A stretch of 64,000 bases of DNA. It comes from Viridibacillus soli (GTDB lineage Bacteria > Bacillota > Bacilli > Bacillales_A > Planococcaceae). The stretch spans positions 207,467 to 271,466 of the forward strand of contig NZ_JAEOAH010000004.1 in the NCBI RefSeq assembly GCF_016612995.1, written 5' to 3'. The stretch's first letter is position 1. Each line of letters begins with the position of its first letter. A program made the position numbers and the translations under genes. The notes below the pieces were generated by a model, which was given only the letters and a program-made list of their open reading frames with translations, ran no database searches and was not told the origin of the DNA. Below are positions 25,245-33,433 of this stretch, piece by piece.

Positions 25245-26722
25245 AACTGAAAACGTGGTTACTGCTGTCCTATTTTATCGTCATGAGCCTCCCTTTAGCG
25301 GCAGCATATGCGCTTTTTGCATGGATAAATGCCTATCATGACGATCGTAATGTAGAAGAGTATTTTGAAAAGTGGGCGGAACTACAACAAATCTCAATTG
25401 TATTAAAAGAACCTATGCTGTATGAGCCTGGTATTGAACGACCACAAGTTGAGGAGTTAACCGATTTAAAAACAGCTATTGTTTTGTATCGACCAGATGG
25501 ACTTGCGTTGTACAATTCAAATCCACTCGCTTATACAAATGATTATGTATTATCAAAGGAATCATTGTACAAAAACCTATTTCAATTTGAAAATGACTAT
25601 CGAAGTTATTCATACAGGGAGCCCGTCTTTTCAGACAATAAATTAGTCGGTTTTTTCGAAGTCACCTTAGCGAGAGAAAAATGGGTAGATGGGGTAAATA
25701 ATCGTACAGTACTTGTCATTGCAATATTTATTGGTATTTTCGTCTTTACTTTCCTTTGTGTCACAATACTAATCAATCGTAAGTTAAATAAACGACTTGC
25801 TCAATTGATGAAGCAAATGACAGCCTATGGAAGTAGGGGGAAAGTTGAAGAAATCCAGACTTCAAAAGATGAAATTGGTGAATTAACAGAAAGCTTTTAT
25901 AGCATGCGGGAGCAGATTGAAGTAGCAAGGGAAAAGATAGCGCAAGAACAGCAGGATAAGGAATTTATGGTTGCGGCTATTTCGCATGATTTAAAAACGC
26001 CTTTAACATCCATTCGTGCATATGCAGAATCATTATCAGCTGACCGTAATTTGCATGAAGACGAGCGTGAGGAATATCGTGAAGTGATCATTAACAAAGC
26101 CAATTATATGCAGCAAATGTTAGATGATTTACTCATGTATACTTTATTACAATCGCCCACCTACGAGATGGAATTTGTTCAAGCAGAAGGCAGTGAATTC
26201 TTTGACATGCTGCTATCTGATTATGAGCCATTATGCTATGAGAAAAAAATTACGCTAGAAGTAAATAGTAATGTGGATGGCATTTTCAATGTCAATCCGA
26301 AACAACTTATGCGTGTAACAGATAATTTGATGAGCAATGCTATTATGCATACGCCAATAGAAGGATCGATATGGCTTGCGATGGTGTCATCTGAAAACTT
26401 GCCAAAGTGGGTTTTCCCATTTGTCACACAAGAGTTACAGCTAGAAGGTCCTCTATTAATTGTACAAAATAGTGGAGCAGGGCTAGAAAAAGAACAGCTC
26501 TCTCATGTATTTAAGCCTTTATATCAAGCAGATACTGCTCGCAGTAAAAAGGGTGAAAGTGGTACAGGGCTCGGACTAAGTATTACAAAAAGTATAATTG
26601 AAAAACATGGTGGCACAGTGCAAATGTTGTCGCATAAAACAATAGGTACATGTGTAATTTGTAAACTACAAAAAATAGAAAGAACAGGTGATAATAATGA
26701 AGAAAATTATGAAAAGTCTTAG
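25241..26722 (+). CDS. sensor histidine kinase (493 aa)
   Basis: Two membrane spans (about 5-29 and 156-178) enclose a ~125-residue extracellular sensor domain. HAMP follows (about 180-235). HisKA has phospho-acceptor His 249 in AAISHDLKTPLTS. The HATPase domain has the N-box DNLMSNAIMHT, G1 NSGAGLE and G2 GESGTGLGLS. It partners the response regulator upstream (4-base overlap). Its 3' end overlaps the lipoprotein gene by 26 bases, which suggests one transcript and possibly a sensory link between the lipoprotein and the kinase. Confidence 0.94.
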   Translation: MKLKTWLLLSYFIVMSLPLAAAYALFAWINAYHDDRNVEEYFEKWAELQQISIVLKEPMLYEPGIERPQVEELTDLKTAIVLYRPDGLALYNSNPLAYTNDYVLSKESLYKNLFQFENDYRSYSYREPVFSDNKLVGFFEVTLAREKWVDGVNNRTVLVIAIFIGIFVFTFLCVTILINRKLNKRLAQLMKQMTAYGSRGKVEEIQTSKDEIGELTESFYSMREQIEVAREKIAQEQQDKEFMVAAISHDLKTPLTSIRAYAESLSADRNLHEDEREEYREVIINKANYMQQMLDDLLMYTLLQSPTYEMEFVQAEGSEFFDMLLSDYEPLCYEKKITLEVNSNVDGIFNVNPKQLMRVTDNLMSNAIMHTPIEGSIWLAMVSSENLPKWVFPFVTQELQLEGPLLIVQNSGAGLEKEQLSHVFKPLYQADTARSKKGESGTGLGLSITKSIIEKHGGTVQMLSHKTIGTCVICKLQKIERTGDNNEENYEKS

Positions 26723-27770
26723 TTTAGTAGGCATTATGACAGTTGCATTAGTAGGTTGCTCAACAGAGGGAAGTGATTTTTCACCAGAACAGGTTATTCA
26801 AAATACATTAAAAGATTCAAAACCAATAGGCACATACTATGGCGAATATGATATGACCTTGTCGAAAGAAAAAATGCACGTTAAAGAATGGAATGGAAAA
26901 GATGGTAAACGCCGTATAGAAATGTGGGATGAAGAGGCCAAACAGCAATCGATTTCTGTAAATGATGGAAAAAATATAACGAGCTATAATCAAGCGCAAA
27001 ATAAAGGTATTGTTATTCCTATAACAGATGAGTTAAAGGATGGCACACAATTTTCACCAAAAGCACAAGCAGAAGCAATGCTGAAAATGGTAAAAGATAC
27101 GCATGAGATTTCACTTAAAGGAGAAGAAAAAATACTAGGCCGTGATACGTATCACCTAGTGGCCAAAGAAAAAGATGAAAAAACACTTTTCGGTAACCAA
27201 GAAATATGGGTCGATAAAGAAAACTGGATGGCGCTTAAATACAGCATGTCAGGTGTAAGTGGTGGTTCCGAAATTGAATACACAAAATTAGATTTTGATG
27301 CGAAAATTCCAGATAGCATATTTACAATTGAACTACCAAAGGATGCTGAAATAGAGAAAATTGATAGTTCAAAGAAGGCGAAAACAGTAACAACTAAGGA
27401 AATGCCAAATGTATTTAAAAAAGCATTTCTATATTTTCCAGAGAAAGATTCGTTAAAGATAGCGAATGTTGAAGTAATGGATGTTGTAGATCATAAAGAA
27501 TTAACGATTAACTATGAAAAAGATGGCGTTTTATCCTTCTCGCTTTCTGTATTCCCAACACCGAAAGAAAAAGTTGAAGATGTAGGATCGTTACCAGGAG
27601 AAAAACAAACGAAAATACGTGGTCAAAAAGGCTTAGTCATGGAAGAGAAATCGTTCCGAGTTATATCATGGTCAGAAAAAGGTTATAACTACTCAATTTT
27701 ACCTATCAATCCAGATTTGAAGATAAAGGATATCTTGAAAATGACAAAAGATATGAAGTTAGTGAAATAA
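26697..27770 (+). CDS. LolA-like lipoprotein in a two-component operon (357 aa)
   Basis: Signal peptide with lipobox LVGC (Cys 21). The mature part resembles the LolA/RseB-like beta-sheet fold found in Bacillus lipoproteins such as YdcC: the segment GKRRIEMWDEEAKQQSISVN is a typical outer-membrane-lipoprotein-sorting-like strand pair, and the second half contains KEMPNVFKKAFLYFP and RVISWSEKGYNYSIL. The start is ATG 26697 behind AGGTG inside the kinase gene; the frame opens earlier at GTG 26688. A role in sensing envelope state for the adjacent kinase is plausible inference. A terminator follows. Confidence 0.87.
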   Translation: MKKIMKSLSLVGIMTVALVGCSTEGSDFSPEQVIQNTLKDSKPIGTYYGEYDMTLSKEKMHVKEWNGKDGKRRIEMWDEEAKQQSISVNDGKNITSYNQAQNKGIVIPITDELKDGTQFSPKAQAEAMLKMVKDTHEISLKGEEKILGRDTYHLVAKEKDEKTLFGNQEIWVDKENWMALKYSMSGVSGGSEIEYTKLDFDAKIPDSIFTIELPKDAEIEKIDSSKKAKTVTTKEMPNVFKKAFLYFPEKDSLKIANVEVMDVVDHKELTINYEKDGVLSFSLSVFPTPKEKVEDVGSLPGEKQTKIRGQKGLVMEEKSFRVISWSEKGYNYSILPINPDLKIKDILKMTKDMKLVK

Positions 27771-27784
27771 ATCTACTAAAGACG

Positions 27785-27814
27785 CCGTTAGCAGCCTAGT
27801 CTGCTAGCGGTTTT
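27785..27814 (+). terminator. terminator of the two-component operon
   Basis: CCGTTAGCAG/CTGCTAGCGG stem with one G-T pair and a six-base loop, followed by TTTT. Weak T-run, so read-through is possible. Confidence 0.7.
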
Positions 27815-27829
27815 AAAGGAGTTTTAAGG

Positions 27830-28120
27830 ATGACATATGATTTTATATGGCTTAGCTTAAGCATTGTTGCGGCCGGTTATTTAATAGGAGATGGCTTGAA
27901 AAACTTTGGCAACCCTAATGCAAAAAGTTTACTAGACATACTTGATGAAGGTGAAGAAGTTGAACTGATTGCTGCAAAGGAATTACACGTATTTCTGAAC
28001 GTGCCAAAAGAAGCGACGAGTAATTTTGTTTTTGAACATCCAGAGGTTCCGTATATTGAACTGAATGGCCATATCTTTTTTCAAAAGCAGAGAATAAGCG
28101 AGTGGTTAGAGCAGCAGTAA
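27830..28120 (+). CDS. membrane-anchored small protein with HTH/excisionase-like tail (96 aa)
   Basis: One N-terminal span (about 5-22, WLSLSIVAAGYLIGDGL) is followed by a soluble part ending in a short MerR/excisionase-like fold: VELIAAKELHVFLNVPKEA, then PYIELNGHIFFQKQRISEWLEQ. Similar small proteins occur in Bacillus with no assigned function. The ribosome binding site AAAGGAG is present upstream. Only 15 bases separate it from the preceding terminator. Confidence 0.7.
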   Translation: MTYDFIWLSLSIVAAGYLIGDGLKNFGNPNAKSLLDILDEGEEVELIAAKELHVFLNVPKEATSNFVFEHPEVPYIELNGHIFFQKQRISEWLEQQ

Positions 28121-28160
28121 ATTCGTATTTATGTATGGAAAAAAAGAAAGGGGAAAATCG

Positions 28161-28313
28161 ATGAAAAGGCTAGCACTTTTAACAGGTGGAATAGTGATTA
28201 TTTTTGCTTCACAGATCATACAGGTCATGCTAATAATGGAGAAAAATAAAAAATTAGAAAAGAGAATAAAACAATTTGAATACCAATATTATAAGCATAG
28301 GAAAGACACCTAG
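28161..28313 (+). CDS. small membrane protein (50 aa)
   Basis: One span at residues 4-24 (LALLTGGIVIIFASQIIQVM) is followed by a highly basic, coiled-coil-like tail (KLEKRIKQFEYQYYKHRK). An upstream ATG at 28131 is in frame but AAAGGGG fits ATG 28161. It is close behind the 96-aa membrane protein and likely co-transcribed. No family is recognised. Confidence 0.65.
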   Translation: MKRLALLTGGIVIIFASQIIQVMLIMEKNKKLEKRIKQFEYQYYKHRKDT

Positions 28314-28431
28314 TGTGAGCTCAATAGTAAAGGTAGTACCTCTAAGGTAATTTATAAATTATCTCTCGTATTTATAAAGTAATTTGGTATAATGAGAGGT
28401 AATTGGTAATTCATGGAGGTTAAGTCAAACA

Positions 28432-28938
28432 ATGAAGGAATTAGGCGTATATAGATTTGAAGAAATAATTGAAGTTCCTATAAAAGATCTATTTGATTAT
28501 CTAAATAAAGATGAACATGTACTCAAATGGAATTCAATGATTGTAGAAAATATTTATGAAGGTTCTGAGGACGATATAGGTGAAGGATCCATAGTTACAA
28601 CTGTCCAAAAAATCGATAAAAAGGTCTATTCTTTTGAGGCTGAATTGATCGAATACAAGCCACCTTATCGCGCAACAATGAAAACTAAGACGAAAGAAGG
28701 CACTAGTATTACGCGGTATCGATTAACACCAGTCGGCAATTCAACAAAGTTAGAAGTGGAAGCTAGTTTAATCCCAAGTAACTGGTTCTACAAAATACTT
28801 GTGAAATTAACCGGTTGGGCAAGTAAATATGTATTTGATGAGCAATATAAAAATTTTGTTACATATGTTTATGAACAAGAAAATAGCATAGATGAAGCTT
28901 CTAATAAAAATCCACAAAAAGAATATATGAATAGCTAA
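28432..28938 (+). CDS. SRPBCC (START-like) family protein (168 aa)
   Basis: A polyketide-cyclase/SRPBCC beta-helix-grip fold: RFEEIIEVPIKDLFDYLNKD at the start, VLKWNSMIVE, and then alternating strands with GSIVTTVQKIDKKVYSFEAEL and TSITRYRLTPVGNSTKLEVE. Members bind hydrophobic ligands; no ligand can be named. GGAGG lies upstream and a TATAAT box is at 28388-28393. A short terminator follows directly. Confidence 0.85.
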   Translation: MKELGVYRFEEIIEVPIKDLFDYLNKDEHVLKWNSMIVENIYEGSEDDIGEGSIVTTVQKIDKKVYSFEAELIEYKPPYRATMKTKTKEGTSITRYRLTPVGNSTKLEVEASLIPSNWFYKILVKLTGWASKYVFDEQYKNFVTYVYEQENSIDEASNKNPQKEYMNS

Positions 28939-28939
28939 G

Positions 28940-28962
28940 GAGCCATATTTGGTTCTTTTTTT
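28940..28962 (+). terminator. short terminator
   Basis: GAGCCA/TGGTTC (one G-T pair) with a four-base loop and T7, two bases after the SRPBCC stop. Confidence 0.75.
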
Positions 28963-29115
28963 ATTTGGATTTTTATTGGATAAATCCACAATAAAATACA
29001 ACATTATAGAAATGACGTTAAATGTACATTAAAGGGGGTGTTTAAAAAATGATTGGTATAATTAGAGTGAATCTCCTTAACATAGTGATGGTTGAGGGAG
29101 AATATATCCGTCCTA

Positions 29116-29170
29116 TCCGTCCTACAGTGGTTAATACAAATATAAAGGCTATCGAGGTACGGATTTTGAG
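29116..29170 (+). repeat. degenerate coding repeat, copy A
   Basis: Plus-strand reading PTVVNTNIKAIEVRILRR is closely matched by the copy at 29841-29899 (PTVVDTNT, then after a frameshift KSIEVRILR). About 80% nucleotide identity by eye over 55 bases. Family unknown. Confidence 0.5.
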
Positions 29171-29840
29171 AAGGAAAAGGGTATCAGATAACCCAAGAAT
29201 GTGGGTGTGAATTTTGAATAAGGTTCGATGATTTGTAATAAAGTAGTTTACGTACTTTATTAGGTAAATCATCTAAAGAAACAGATGAAATCCTTATTAA
29301 ATTCCTTAAATCTAATAAAACATCTTAATTGGTAGAAGTAAATAGAAGAAATAATTTCATGAATTTAATATTCATATTTATTCATAATAGTACTTTCAAG
29401 CCAAGCGTTCTTTTAGGAGGGGTGAATCACAGTATACTGCTTATTATCTTAACCATTACTTTACGTATTTCTTAAATAAAACTTAGTTATTGCTGCTCTA
29501 ATGCACTGAATGATAAATGCCGCAAGTATTGCTACTATTTATATTAATGAACATACGTAACAAGGAGCTTGAAGTTAAAAATATTTTCTTCCAATTTCCT
29601 TTCCGGATAAGTTTTTATAAAAGAGCTATGGCTGGAAGTACCCATTATCTATTACATCTCTTCAACAAACATTTTAGGGGATAATTTACATAAACCTGGT
29701 ATAATTATCTTGAAGTCTTTGAACATAGTGAAAGTTGGAGTGGTATTATGAAATACATGTATAAAAGTGAGCGTGCGTTCTAGGGGACGATGCCTTTGTC
29801 AGTGATTGAAAAAGAACACCTACTAGTGGAGGGTGGCGTT

Positions 29841-29899
29841 GACTGTCCTACAGTGGTTGATACAAATACATAAAGTCAATCGAGGTTCGGATCTTGAGA
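29841..29899 (+). repeat. degenerate coding repeat, copy B
   Basis: Counterpart of the segment at 29116-29170, with a few extra bases that shift the frame, followed by TGA. Both copies are preceded by a GTGGAGG or TTGAGGG-type segment reading roughly VEGE/VEGG. Confidence 0.5.
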
Positions 29900-30059
29900 T
29901 GAAAAAAGCTCTAGTGAAGCAGGAACTAGAAGTAATCGCTTCGTAAATCGAGGCGGTGAATGAGTCCATTCTTTTCAAAAGCCTGAAGCTACAGTTTGTA
30001 GTAAAAACGAACGGAACCCTTTCTCCATAGATGAAAATAACATCTTGGAGGAATGGCAC

Positions 30060-30371
30060 GTGAGCAGAAAAACAGAAAATACAGCATTTCAATGCGAGCA
30101 ATGTGGCTCGCAAATTGAACCATTAACAAACGGGAGCTTTCGCAATCATTGTCCGTACTGCTTATATTCTAAGCATATGGATGATAAACCAGGTGACCGG
30201 GCTAGTAAATGTAAAGGATTGATGGCCCCTATTGGTATGGAGTATTCGAGTAAAAAGGGGTATCAGTTAGTCCATGAATGTGTGAAGTGTGGCAAGGTTG
30301 GAAAAAATAAAGTAGCAGTAAATACAGAACAAGAAGATCAGCTTATTTCTCTTATGAAGTCTATTGTCTAA
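30060..30371 (+). CDS. RNHCP-domain zinc-ribbon protein (103 aa)
   Basis: Contains the motif that names the family, FRNHCPYC, flanked by CEQCGS and later CVKCGK, giving three Cys pairs able to bind zinc. RNHCP proteins are small, cytoplasmic and uncharacterised. The frame can be opened from TTG 30045, but GGAGG lies just inside it and points to GTG 30060 (start SRKTENTAFQ). A terminator stands downstream. Confidence 0.88.
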   Translation: MSRKTENTAFQCEQCGSQIEPLTNGSFRNHCPYCLYSKHMDDKPGDRASKCKGLMAPIGMEYSSKKGYQLVHECVKCGKVGKNKVAVNTEQEDQLISLMKSIV

Positions 30372-30426
30372 TAAATTTACTATGTTCGAGGTTTATTTTA
30401 TCAGTATGACTATTACTGAACAGATG

Positions 30427-30458
30427 AAAGGATATTCCAAATGGGATATCCTTTTGTT
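30427..30458 (+). terminator. terminator of the RNHCP gene
   Basis: AAAGGATATtCC/GGGATATCCTTTT with a four-base loop and a T-rich exit. Confidence 0.8.
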
Positions 30459-30495
30459 TTTTTCTTTTATATATTTGATTGCTAAGGCGTTAAAA

Positions 30496-30642
30496 ATGAC
30501 AAATGCAAATAAAAATGTTGTTGCTGTTAAAGGTGTGCTTTTAAATGAGGGTAAGGTATTAATTGTACAACGAGCTCAAGATGATGAAATGGGCGGTGGA
30601 TTCAAGAAAAATCATGTGTTTTCCTTGAATGAATGGAAATGA
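30496..30642 (+). pseudogene. 5' fragment of a Nudix hydrolase gene
   Basis: From ATG 30496: MTNANKNVVAVKGVLLNEGK, then VLIVQRAQDDEMGGG. This is the first strand pair of a Nudix domain, but the sequence then runs into unrelated residues (FKKNHVFSLNEWK) and stops before the Nudix box GX5EX7REUXEEXGU. The catalytic part is lost. The reading frame extends upstream to 30364, but that part crosses the RNHCP terminator. Confidence 0.7.
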
Positions 30643-30756
30643 AAATTGTAATAGAAAAGTAGTACATATTTTATTACGAAAATAAAATATGTAAAATAAT
30701 TGAATCGTTTTAGGCTTGTCAATTATCTAATAGATAGGGAAGGGGGCGCAAAACAT

Positions 30757-30966
30757 TTGAGCGAAAAAGAAGAACGGATCATAGCAGCTAGAAATGGTGA
30801 CCATTCTGCATTTCAATACTTAATAGAAAATGAACAAGATGCTTTATATCGCTTTGCTTATATTTACGTTCGCAATGAAGCAGATGCAATTGAAATATTT
30901 ACGTTCTATTTTCGACGAGTTGTAATATTAAGTGCAGCACCAAGACAAAATAGAAAACTTCCATAG
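30757..30966 (+). pseudogene. 5' fragment of an ECF sigma-factor gene
   Basis: TTG 30757 behind GAAGGGGGC opens SEKEERIIAARNGDHSAFQY, then ALYRFAYIYVRNEADAIEIF, the start of sigma region 2. The frame then turns into non-family residues (TFYFRRVVILSAAPRQ) and stops; the -10 recognition part and region 4 are missing. No anti-sigma gene remains. Confidence 0.7.
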
Positions 30967-31906
30967 CGATTCCGTGTAAAATGTAAGTTACCACACTAAA
31001 CATCATGAACTGGGATTGATGACGGGGTCTTCTGGCGCCATATCTAAGAAATATTTAAAGGACATGTCATATTTAGAGTGTTAAACAACGTCGATATCTG
31101 ATAAGTCAAAAATCGATTTGAGTAAAAAAAATTTTAAACATGCGAATAGATTGCACTGCATTGCGACTGTTATGGAAACATTATTATTGTGTAATTCCTC
31201 ATAAACGAATGAAAAACCGACAAGTTCATTCATTTGACAAGCTGATTGTCCTTAGGCACGGCAATATCGTAATCTAAAGGACTAAGGTTAAGAAATTGCT
31301 GGCTGGAAGTCTTACCATTTTACGCTACTCATTACACACACCATCTCTCATAAATTTAATCATTGTATCTATTTTTTATTCAATATTTACGATTATTAAT
31401 CAAAATAACCCTACATATAAAATGGTTAACTTTATATGTAGGATTTTCCTGATGTTACATTAATGCTATGTATAGTCCTATATATAGATGAAATACTACC
31501 TGCTACTTCAAGCACATGGTAGCAGATCCTCACGGCTTTCCTCATCTTCTTTGTCATTATTATCCCCTCCTCCAGGTCTTACTGCAGTTTTGATACTTTG
31601 GAGAACGGGGATACTTTTTATTTTTGGATTACTTAATGTTTGGATTATAAAAACACTTTTTACTAAAATAATCTCTACAATCATTTTAGAGTTGCAGTTA
31701 TTAGTTATTCTTCAATTGATAGTATCGTTTTCAGTTCATTGCTATATTTTTCGTAAAAACAGAAACATAATAATTCATATTTCTCCCTCCCAATGCATTA
31801 ACCTAATTACACATTATATAACATTTTTAGCATATAATAATTTTAAATAGGAATTATTTACAGTATGACTATATTTTAGTAGAATAAAGAAAAAGGGGGG
31901 GTAATT
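30967..31906. other. 940-bp region without a credible gene
   Basis: Contains a short coding-like remnant at 31018-31083 (MTGSSGAISKKYLKDMSYLE) and a 20-base element at 31087-31106 that recurs at 33254-33273. A stretch near 31296-31345 resembles 29630-29665 (GGCTGGAAGT core). A 120-codon frame at 31488-31850 has a Ser/Leu-rich, unnatural composition and no ribosome binding site. Confidence 0.4.
31087..31106 (+). repeat. 20-base repeat, copy 1
   Basis: AACGTCGATATCTGATAAGT, 19 of 20 bases identical to 33254-33273 in the same orientation. The two copies flank the solute-binding lipoprotein gene. Confidence 0.6.
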
Positions 31907-33166
31907 ATGCCAAATAAATTAGCAATATATGCTTCGTTATTCATATCAGTACTTTTAGTTTTAACTGGATGCTCTCAGCAAGGCCCTAAAGTGTCCGTAG
32001 AAAAGTCACTAGTAATTGCCACGTTAGTTCCCGAATACGAAGAAACAATTAAGAATGTATACAGTAAAGGTTATGATAATGATATAAAAACTAAATCGGT
32101 ATTCCCTAATTCTAATGACGTACCTTCTCATTGGGACGATATAGATGTGGTGATTGATGAATACTTAAAAAAAAATAAGGATGTTGATTTAGTTTATGGT
32201 TTCACACCAGATTATTTAAATGGTTTGGTTGAAAAAGGTAGTATAAAAGATTTGAGTGCACTATTGGATGAAGCTTTGATTGAAAAAATAGCAACCGCTA
32301 TTTTGGAACCTATAAAACTTGCTGGTGAAGGAGCTGTTTATGCAGTTGCTCCTTCTTTTCATGATTATGTACTAGTATATAATAAAGATATTTTTAAAGA
32401 GGTTGGAGTAGACAAACCACGAAATAGTATGAATTGGGAAGAAGTAAGTACCCTGGCTAAAGAAATTCAAGTGAAGTCGAATTTTAAAGGTATTACACTA
32501 GGTTTTCCTACTTCTGATCATGAATTTTACTACTTATATCAAAACTTAAGTGAACCAATTGGCAACTTCAAAAACAAAAAAGGAAAAGCAATACTTAATA
32601 ATGAATTAAATAGAAAATATTGGAAGATTTTTACTAACCTCTATAAAGATAACTTAAAAGTAACCGGAGAAGAATTTGTAAAGGGCGAAGTAGCAATGGC
32701 TGTTTTACCTTTAAGTAAACTTGTAGATACTAAATTTCTTGAGTTTTATGGAGATTTTGATAAGTCGCAATGGGGATTAGTCGGCATGCCAATATTTGAA
32801 GAAAATAAAGGTGGTCTTGCATTTTCGGATTCTCTTTTTTCCATTTCTAAGTATAGTAACAATGATGAAGCAGTAAAATTTTTAGAATATGTACAGGGTA
32901 AAGAATTTGCTGAATTGTTAGCTAATGCTTCAATTTTCCCTAGTTATTGGGATGGTGATATGAAAAAACGTCTCATGAAAAAACACGGATATGACTTCTC
33001 ACCAGTATATGAGCAACCTGGGGCGCTAATTGATAACGCTGAATTTAAAGGGCCAAAATATAATGAAATTAAATCAGCCGGAGCAGATTACTTTGTAAAG
33101 TACATGAATGGAAAAGGAAATATAAATAACATATTGATTGAATATGAAAATGATGTAAATAAGTAA
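31907..33166 (+). CDS. extracellular solute-binding lipoprotein, family 1 (419 aa)
   Basis: Signal peptide with lipobox LTGC (Cys 22). The mature protein has the family-1 (sugar-type) binding-protein pattern: DLVYGFTPDYLNGLVEKGSI and the hinge segment YAVAPSFHDYVLVYNKDIFK, then MNWEEVSTLAKEIQ, and a C-terminal VKFLEYVQGKEFAELL. It would capture a sugar or similar solute for an ABC importer, but no permease or ATPase gene is adjacent, so it is an orphan or works with a remote transporter. The ribosome binding site is a G7 run. It is flanked by a 20-base direct repeat. Confidence 0.9.
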   Translation: MPNKLAIYASLFISVLLVLTGCSQQGPKVSVEKSLVIATLVPEYEETIKNVYSKGYDNDIKTKSVFPNSNDVPSHWDDIDVVIDEYLKKNKDVDLVYGFTPDYLNGLVEKGSIKDLSALLDEALIEKIATAILEPIKLAGEGAVYAVAPSFHDYVLVYNKDIFKEVGVDKPRNSMNWEEVSTLAKEIQVKSNFKGITLGFPTSDHEFYYLYQNLSEPIGNFKNKKGKAILNNELNRKYWKIFTNLYKDNLKVTGEEFVKGEVAMAVLPLSKLVDTKFLEFYGDFDKSQWGLVGMPIFEENKGGLAFSDSLFSISKYSNNDEAVKFLEYVQGKEFAELLANASIFPSYWDGDMKKRLMKKHGYDFSPVYEQPGALIDNAEFKGPKYNEIKSAGADYFVKYMNGKGNINNILIEYENDVNK

Positions 33167-33184
33167 ATTTAGCTATTACTAAGG

Positions 33185-33228
33185 AAAGAATCCATGTTGA
33201 CCAATGAATTTCAAAATGGATTCTTTTT
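33185..33228 (+). terminator. terminator of the lipoprotein gene
   Basis: AAAGAATCCAT/ATGGATTCTTTTT 11-bp stem with a 20-base loop. Confidence 0.8.
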
Positions 33229-33253
33229 ATATGCCATAAAATAAGGATTTAAA

Positions 33254-33273
33254 AACGTCGACATCTGATAAGT
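33254..33273 (+). repeat. 20-base repeat, copy 2
   Basis: AACGTCGACATCTGATAAGT, one mismatch from the copy at 31087-31106. Confidence 0.6.
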
Positions 33274-33433
33274 GTAATCACTTATAATCTCATAATTTAA
33301 TTGTGGAACGTCTCACCATTTAGTAGCAAAATACATATGATATTACAGAGTGTAATTTATTTGTTTGCTATAGATTGTCCAGATATGGAGTAATAAATAT
33401 ATTTTTATTTAATTAGGGGGATCTATTTAAGAG

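Larger units (their letters stand above)
28963..30059. other. decayed region without intact genes
   Basis: About 1.1 kb with no credible full gene on either strand. It holds two related coding remnants (29116-29170 and 29841-29899), a 21-codon tail GKSSKETDEILIKFLKSNKT and stop near 29263-29328, and a possible start MKYMYKSERAF then TAG near 29749. This looks like an ancient duplicated gene family in the process of loss. Confidence 0.5.

Noticed and set aside
29042..29272. 76-codon minus-strand frame
   Set aside because: The plus strand shows the related remnants in this stretch, and the minus frame has no ribosome binding site or domain.
30364..30495. N-terminal extension of the Nudix fragment
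   Set aside because: It is translated across the RNHCP terminator hairpin and has no ribosome binding site; the Nudix fold begins at 30496.
31488..31850. 120-codon frame starting MKYYLLLQAHGS
   Set aside because: Ser/Leu/Ile-rich composition, no ribosome binding site, no recognisable domain; it lies in a decayed stretch.
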